Below are positions 47,301 through 53,300 of a stretch of DNA of 64,000 nucleotides, piece after piece (the first letter of the stretch is position 1; each line of letters opens with the position of its first letter). The position numbers and the translations under genes were made by a program. Source of the DNA: Ischnura elegans (taxonomy: Eukaryota > Arthropoda > Insecta > Odonata > Coenagrionidae); contig NC_060254.1 of assembly GCF_921293095.1 (NCBI RefSeq), positions 59,690,069 through 59,754,068 of the forward strand, read 5' to 3'. The notes beneath the pieces are model-generated. The model saw nothing but the letters and a program-made list of their open reading frames with translations. It was not told where the DNA came from and made no database searches.

Positions 47301-50300
47301 GGTGACGTCATGCAGGAATTCGCCCGCAAATGCTCCGGATTTCGTCTGGACGTCAAGGATAGCCCAGGTGAGACAAATTATGCAAATCCTAAACACCACC
47401 ACAATTCATTTAACGATGGCTTAATAATTAGGACCTAAATCTATGGGATATTTAAACCTAACTCTGGGTACGGACATAAATGATCATTTCAGGCTTGCCT
47501 TTGTGAAACCTTCTCATGGTGGAAAATGAAAGAGTAAAACTTAATTTGGTTCACAAAATATTTAATTATGTTACGAAGCCCGGAAAAAGTATTTTCAATG
47601 AACCTAACGATGTTTTACTCTTTTATTTCAATCTATATATATGGACATGTGGACTTAAAGCCCCGCAAAATTTTTAAGGACATTTTTTTTTACGATTTAG
47701 TTAAATTTCCTTCCAAATTCTAATGAATAAAATTTTTTTGGAATCAATTAAAATCCTAGCCTTTGTCGAAGACATTCAATAGAGTTTTTTTATCATGCAT
47801 TTCTTCAAATCAACAGTATTTCGAACTTCTCTCAAAAAGATCACCACAAAATCGACCATAAATTTGTTATCCTGATATACATATACAAATATCAATTATA
47901 ACGGCATGTAACCAAAACGAGTAAGTTCTGCACCTAACGTCACTTGAGTACAAATTGTGCAGAAAGATGTGAAATGAAAAAAAGTGTAAATAAGTAAACG
48001 AAGATGGATTTGGATTCAAACGACAAAATTAATACTTTATCTTTGTATTCATTTGCCCGCATTCACCACAAATCAAACAATGCTATCATTGCAATCAACC
48101 AATCAGAGTCATCTACATAATTCTCTGCAAGCTACCTCTAGGGTGTTTGGCAGGGGGTGATCAATCACCAGCATGCAGTCCACACAGACCATGGCCCATG
48201 CTGGGGGGGTCAGGTCGGGTGCCGTCCGACTTGAGAGAATCTTCGCCTGACCTGGACAGCTTGAACTGCAAGAATTTTACCACTGTATTCATTTTCTCCC
48301 CATCGTAATAACGTATACTTGCTGCCTGACCTGACAACCTGTCTGCCTCCTGTTGGCATCCAGGTGCCGGCCGACACAGTTTACTGACTTCAGGTGGCTG
48401 AACAATTCAGTGCCAGTGCGTCATTGCCGGCCGGAATGTTGGAGAAGAACCCAGCTATAACAGGCCGCGCACCGCAAACTGTGGGGCAGTCCTCCGACTC
48501 TATGCTTGCGGCCTCCTTATTGTAATATACGACAAATGAAATGTTTACCAGGATTTACTGTTTTTTGGTCATTGAAGAGAACGCTGCACCCCCATGGCCA
48601 ATAATCCTGGGTTAGGCCCTGTCACAGACACGGAAAGGTCGCAGAGGAAAATGAGTGAGGAATCACGTGGTCTAATTTTTTTCCATTTCATCATCGGTCG
48701 CAGGCGCAGAGGCCGAAAATCGTCCTTACTTATGTCTACTCTATGCAGAGAGAATGAGGGCTCAAGGGGAGCCCTTCGAGGGTACAGATAGTATGAGGGT
48801 TCTGGGCGAACCCTTCGAAGGATACAACACACCGGGGCCGGGAACCAAGCCAGTGGCTTATACGCCCAGACACCCGGGGAGGGGGAGGAAAGGAAGTGAA
48901 AAGGAAAGAGGCGCGGCCGCGATAGGAGCCCGACGATGCCTCTCGGAGAGGAAAGGTGCGGAGGGAACGTGAGAGGGAAAAACACCCCAACGCTATAAAA
49001 GCGAAGGGGACCCAACTAATTAATGAAACCAGGCAAAGCCATTAATGTGCCAGCGATTTTAGAGGGTTTTCCTATGAGGAAGAAAAATCCATAGATCAAA
49101 TCGCTAGATGTCTACTCTGACAATGAGTCCCGCAGCGATTACCGGTCTTATTTGAGATTATCGTTTCAGCGATGAGGCGTCGCATCCGTGGGATTCTGGT
49201 GAGCGGCCGGCAGCAGTTCTCCCTAGATTCCCGCATAGACATGGCCGCAGTGGTTGGAGACGGCGACGATGACTGCTATGGGCCCAAAGGGAGGCCCCTG
49301 TCCGTGGGACCAGCGGGTTCGCCCAACCTGCCGCTCATGAGGGAAGAGGACAGCGAGGACTGGGGTCTGGACGCATCCTTGCGCCCTGGAAAGCAAGGTA
49401 AGACCAGATCGAAGGCGTTTTCCGATATCGCCGACAGCAGGAATTGTCTATTCTTTGTGGCCCTTCGCAGTACTTTCATTCGTACCTTAAATGAACGGCA
49501 AATCTTGCCGATATATGTTTTTCCATATGACCAAGGCACCTTGTAGATTCCTTCATGTAGGCTAGAATTTGGTCTAACAAGGCGGGTCTGGGTCAAGGTC
49601 TGTAAGCCGGGTTTATCACACACGTTAGCCGAGGACGGTGGAGTGGTCCCATTGTGTCTAATCCAACCCCCTATAACTCCCTATCCCAGCCCATAGAGTT
49701 CCATGTTCCTTTCTTGAAGCCAGTTACTGCGTTCTCCGCTTTGGTTTAGGGGTTGCGCCACATGCAGAAAAGGCCATGCTTAAGAGCCCTGAGCTGTCTA
49801 ACCAGAAAACTTGACAAATTGAGCCATTGGTTTCAAATATTGCATTAAATTACGTTATTCACAACCGCGCCTTTAATTTTTAAGAGTCTAAATTAAATGT
49901 TTTCTGCTCGTAGCTAAAAATTAATTTGGCTTCCTTAACACTAATTCGCAAGCAATTGGTACAAAAATTACGGTACGGGAATAGCAAGCGTTGATAGTCG
50001 GAAAAGTTGATTTTAACGCGAAAATGGGTTATTTAAAAAAATAAGAAAGGCAAATGCTTAGAGGTTGGGGAATTTTTCAGAGAGTGAAAATCTACGTATG
50101 AATAAATAGCAAACGTGGTAAGAAAAAGATAAAAATTTTACTTTCGAATTGCTTTGGCGAGGGACAGTTGAGATTGCTGAATTCAAGAAAAACGAATAAC
50201 ATCCGATCACGCAAAGCATTCATACTTTCAAAAATGGCGAATGCCATAGTCATGAAAATGTAGCGATTGCACATACACATTGCCTATAATTTCACCGATA

Positions 50301-53300
50301 CATGTAACGTAGCTTTTTATTACCCAATTACTCCCCTCTCTCTGCTTATAATTAATTACCATTAATGAGCGAAATTCACGGAGGGAAAATCATTCGCTTT
50401 AAAAGGTTTTTGAACCTAGATGCGTGTATATCCAGCCGAATTTTTTTAGTAGCCAATTGAGCTTTCCGGATGTGGCTCGATTGCACGACTTGGACTATCT
50501 AGTCGCATAATATTCTTAGCAGTCTAGACCAGTGGCGTAGCGAGGGTGGGGGCTTAGGGGGATAAACCCTCCCCCAGAGCTCAGAGAATTTTTTAAGTTA
50601 AATCCATTTTATTTAATTGGATTGATATTAATAATAATACATTAGTGTAAGGATTAATAAAATATCCCCCAGAAATCCGTAAAACTCACCATTTTGAAGC
50701 ATTTATCTTTAAAATTCCCCAATTAATTAATCTCGCACCTACCGCTTATCCTGGTGGGTATTCCATACCCCCACACACCCCGGTATTAGTTGCACCTAAA
50801 CACCCCCCCCCCCCAACCTTAATTCCTAGCTACGCCCCTGGTCTACACCACCTTGTCCGGTTAACTCAAGGAGGTTGTAAATATCTGAAGGCGCTGTTTC
50901 CGAGTTTTTAGAGTTTTTCAAAGTTCCGCCATCTTGGTTTGACAATTTTTGGACTTGGTCTCCGACTAATTTTTTGAGGTGGCTTCGTTTTGTTTTGAAA
51001 ATGAACTACAATAAGTGAAAAATTATACCATAATCATTAGTATTTCGCCGGTGATTGTCATCAGATTTTTTTCCATCATTCGCGATACTTCTATCAATTA
51101 GTTTTGTGTCTCTTAGCCACTTTACTGTTGAGATATCCTTGAAAATATACTTTATTACTGTGATTGTTAATTTCCGTTGACTATCATGAAATTAAATACC
51201 AGTATAAGTGCAGGTAAATGACAAGTTTACTCTCGTAAAATTTTATTGTCAGCTGAGCTGCTTGTAAAAAGTAACCGTGGTGATTGATAATATTTTTTAC
51301 TTGGGAATATGTTTGAGTCATAACTTCGGGAAGCCTACAATTGAAGTAAGATAAAAAAAGGTTTACATTGTGCGTTCCATAGTTTATTTTAATCTATAAA
51401 CGAGTTATGGCCAAAGATTTCACCTAATAGCCCTGAATGGTATCTGATCCTTATGGGATTTTCAATGTTTTGGTCAAAGTGGGCGTGGCTTGTCCTACCC
51501 AAGCACCCCCATTCCGGCCACACTTTGCTCCACGCTCGAAAACAGTTGCTGTGGCGTAACTAGGAATATGCTTTGGGGGGATGAAGGGACTTTAGGGGAT
51601 GAGAGAGGGTGAACGGGGGCTACCCCCCCTGGAAACGCGGAGTTTAGGAAACATTTTGAAAATTAATATGCCTGAAAATGCATTTTACATCATTTTGGCA
51701 CTTAAAATTTAACTCTAAGCAGATAAAGTTATTATATATCGAATCCAGAAAATATTTTAAAATAATTATTTGATTTCTCTGAGGCTTTGGGGGGGGATAT
51801 ATCCCCTCATCCCCCCCCCCCATAGTTACGCCACTGACTAGTTGTGCCCCCTCCAGATATTTACAAAGCCCTTGGGTAAACTCCACAAATTTCCGAACAG
51901 AGGATTGACGCCTCGGTAACTAACTAGCTATAGCACTCGTCATCGAGGGATCCGGATTCGAATCCCGGTGAAGGCGAATGATTTTTTTCTCTGTGGAATT
52001 TTGCACATCGCTATGCATTGTGGGTGACTGCATAAAGCTGTGCCCGTGAATAGTCCCGCTATAATTGTACCAGTAATGATTTTCAGGCACCAATTTTATA
52101 TGAGGGGTTTTGAAGCCAAGGGGTACAAATGATTTTTTTTCTTAGCAGAATTAGGTACAGAAATTAGGTAAAAAACAAATGAGATCAACCAGATATTTTT
52201 TTAGTTTATTTGATTTTCCACTCGATGTCAGCACAGAACAGAGACTCACTCGTACAGGGACTCCCATTGCCACCGAGTTTCCACATATTTCTTACATCAG
52301 TTTCTGTATTGAACTCTCTTTAGAAAAATATCACTTACACCCCTTGGCTTCTCACCCCCTTACACGAACTGTCCCACAGGTCGTGTGTCATTTTTTATCT
52401 ATAATTTTAGTAAATTCGCCTCGAGCAATATTCTTAACAATTGGCATACTTATGGGGAAAGGTCCTTTGTTTTTTTGAGTGTAAGAAAAACTTTACAATT
52501 TTGACCATTTCACCTCAAAGTGTGGGTCCAAACAAAAATTTTGAATTTGCCTTATGGGGTTTCAATGTTAAAAAATCGAGATAGAAAAATAAACCATAGG
52601 TTTTAAAAGGTGCCCAAGTCAGTTTTATATGGTATGGTTTCACACGTTGGTTTTCTTGATGGACCAACGTTTAACTATATGACCTTTGACCCCCATTATG
52701 ACATTCGGAGGTCAAAACATCAACAATACGGATCTATGAACTGCATAACTGACTTGGGCACCCTTTAAAACCTATGGTTGGACACGTTGGTTATCATGAT
52801 GCCCCGACGTTTTTCTCTATGACCTTTGACCTCCGTATTAGCCTTGAATGTCAGTAAGTGAATTAGGCGGGTTTTTGGACGACTTGGACACCCTTTAAAA
52901 CATATTGATCGACACCTTTCTGGTATGCTATTCTTTTTGCCACTCCTATGACGTTGATTGTGACCTTACTGGGTCAACGGTCGAATTTTCGTATACAAAA
53001 GTATTATTTTCGGGTTTCTCCTGTCCGAAAACCTAAGAATAGACATCTTATTCAATGAAATTCAGATTTTTACCATCTCGATTTTTTTGAACATTGAAAC
53101 CCCATAAGGCAATTTCAAAATTTTGGCTTGAACCCACATTAAGAGATCAAAATATCAGAATAGTAAAATTTTGCTCACACCCAACAAAACAAAGGACAGG
53201 ACCTTTCTCCAAAAGTTTGCAAATTTTCAAGAATATTGCTTCAAGGCAAATTTACTAAAATTAGAGATAAAAAACGACACACAACCTGTGGGACAGTCTG

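Noticed and set aside
48569..49015. Minus-strand frame of 148 codons next to exon 13
   Set aside because: It lies in a GC-rich repeat-containing stretch, overlaps several other frames on both strands, and its low-complexity S/P/R composition suggests an artefact.
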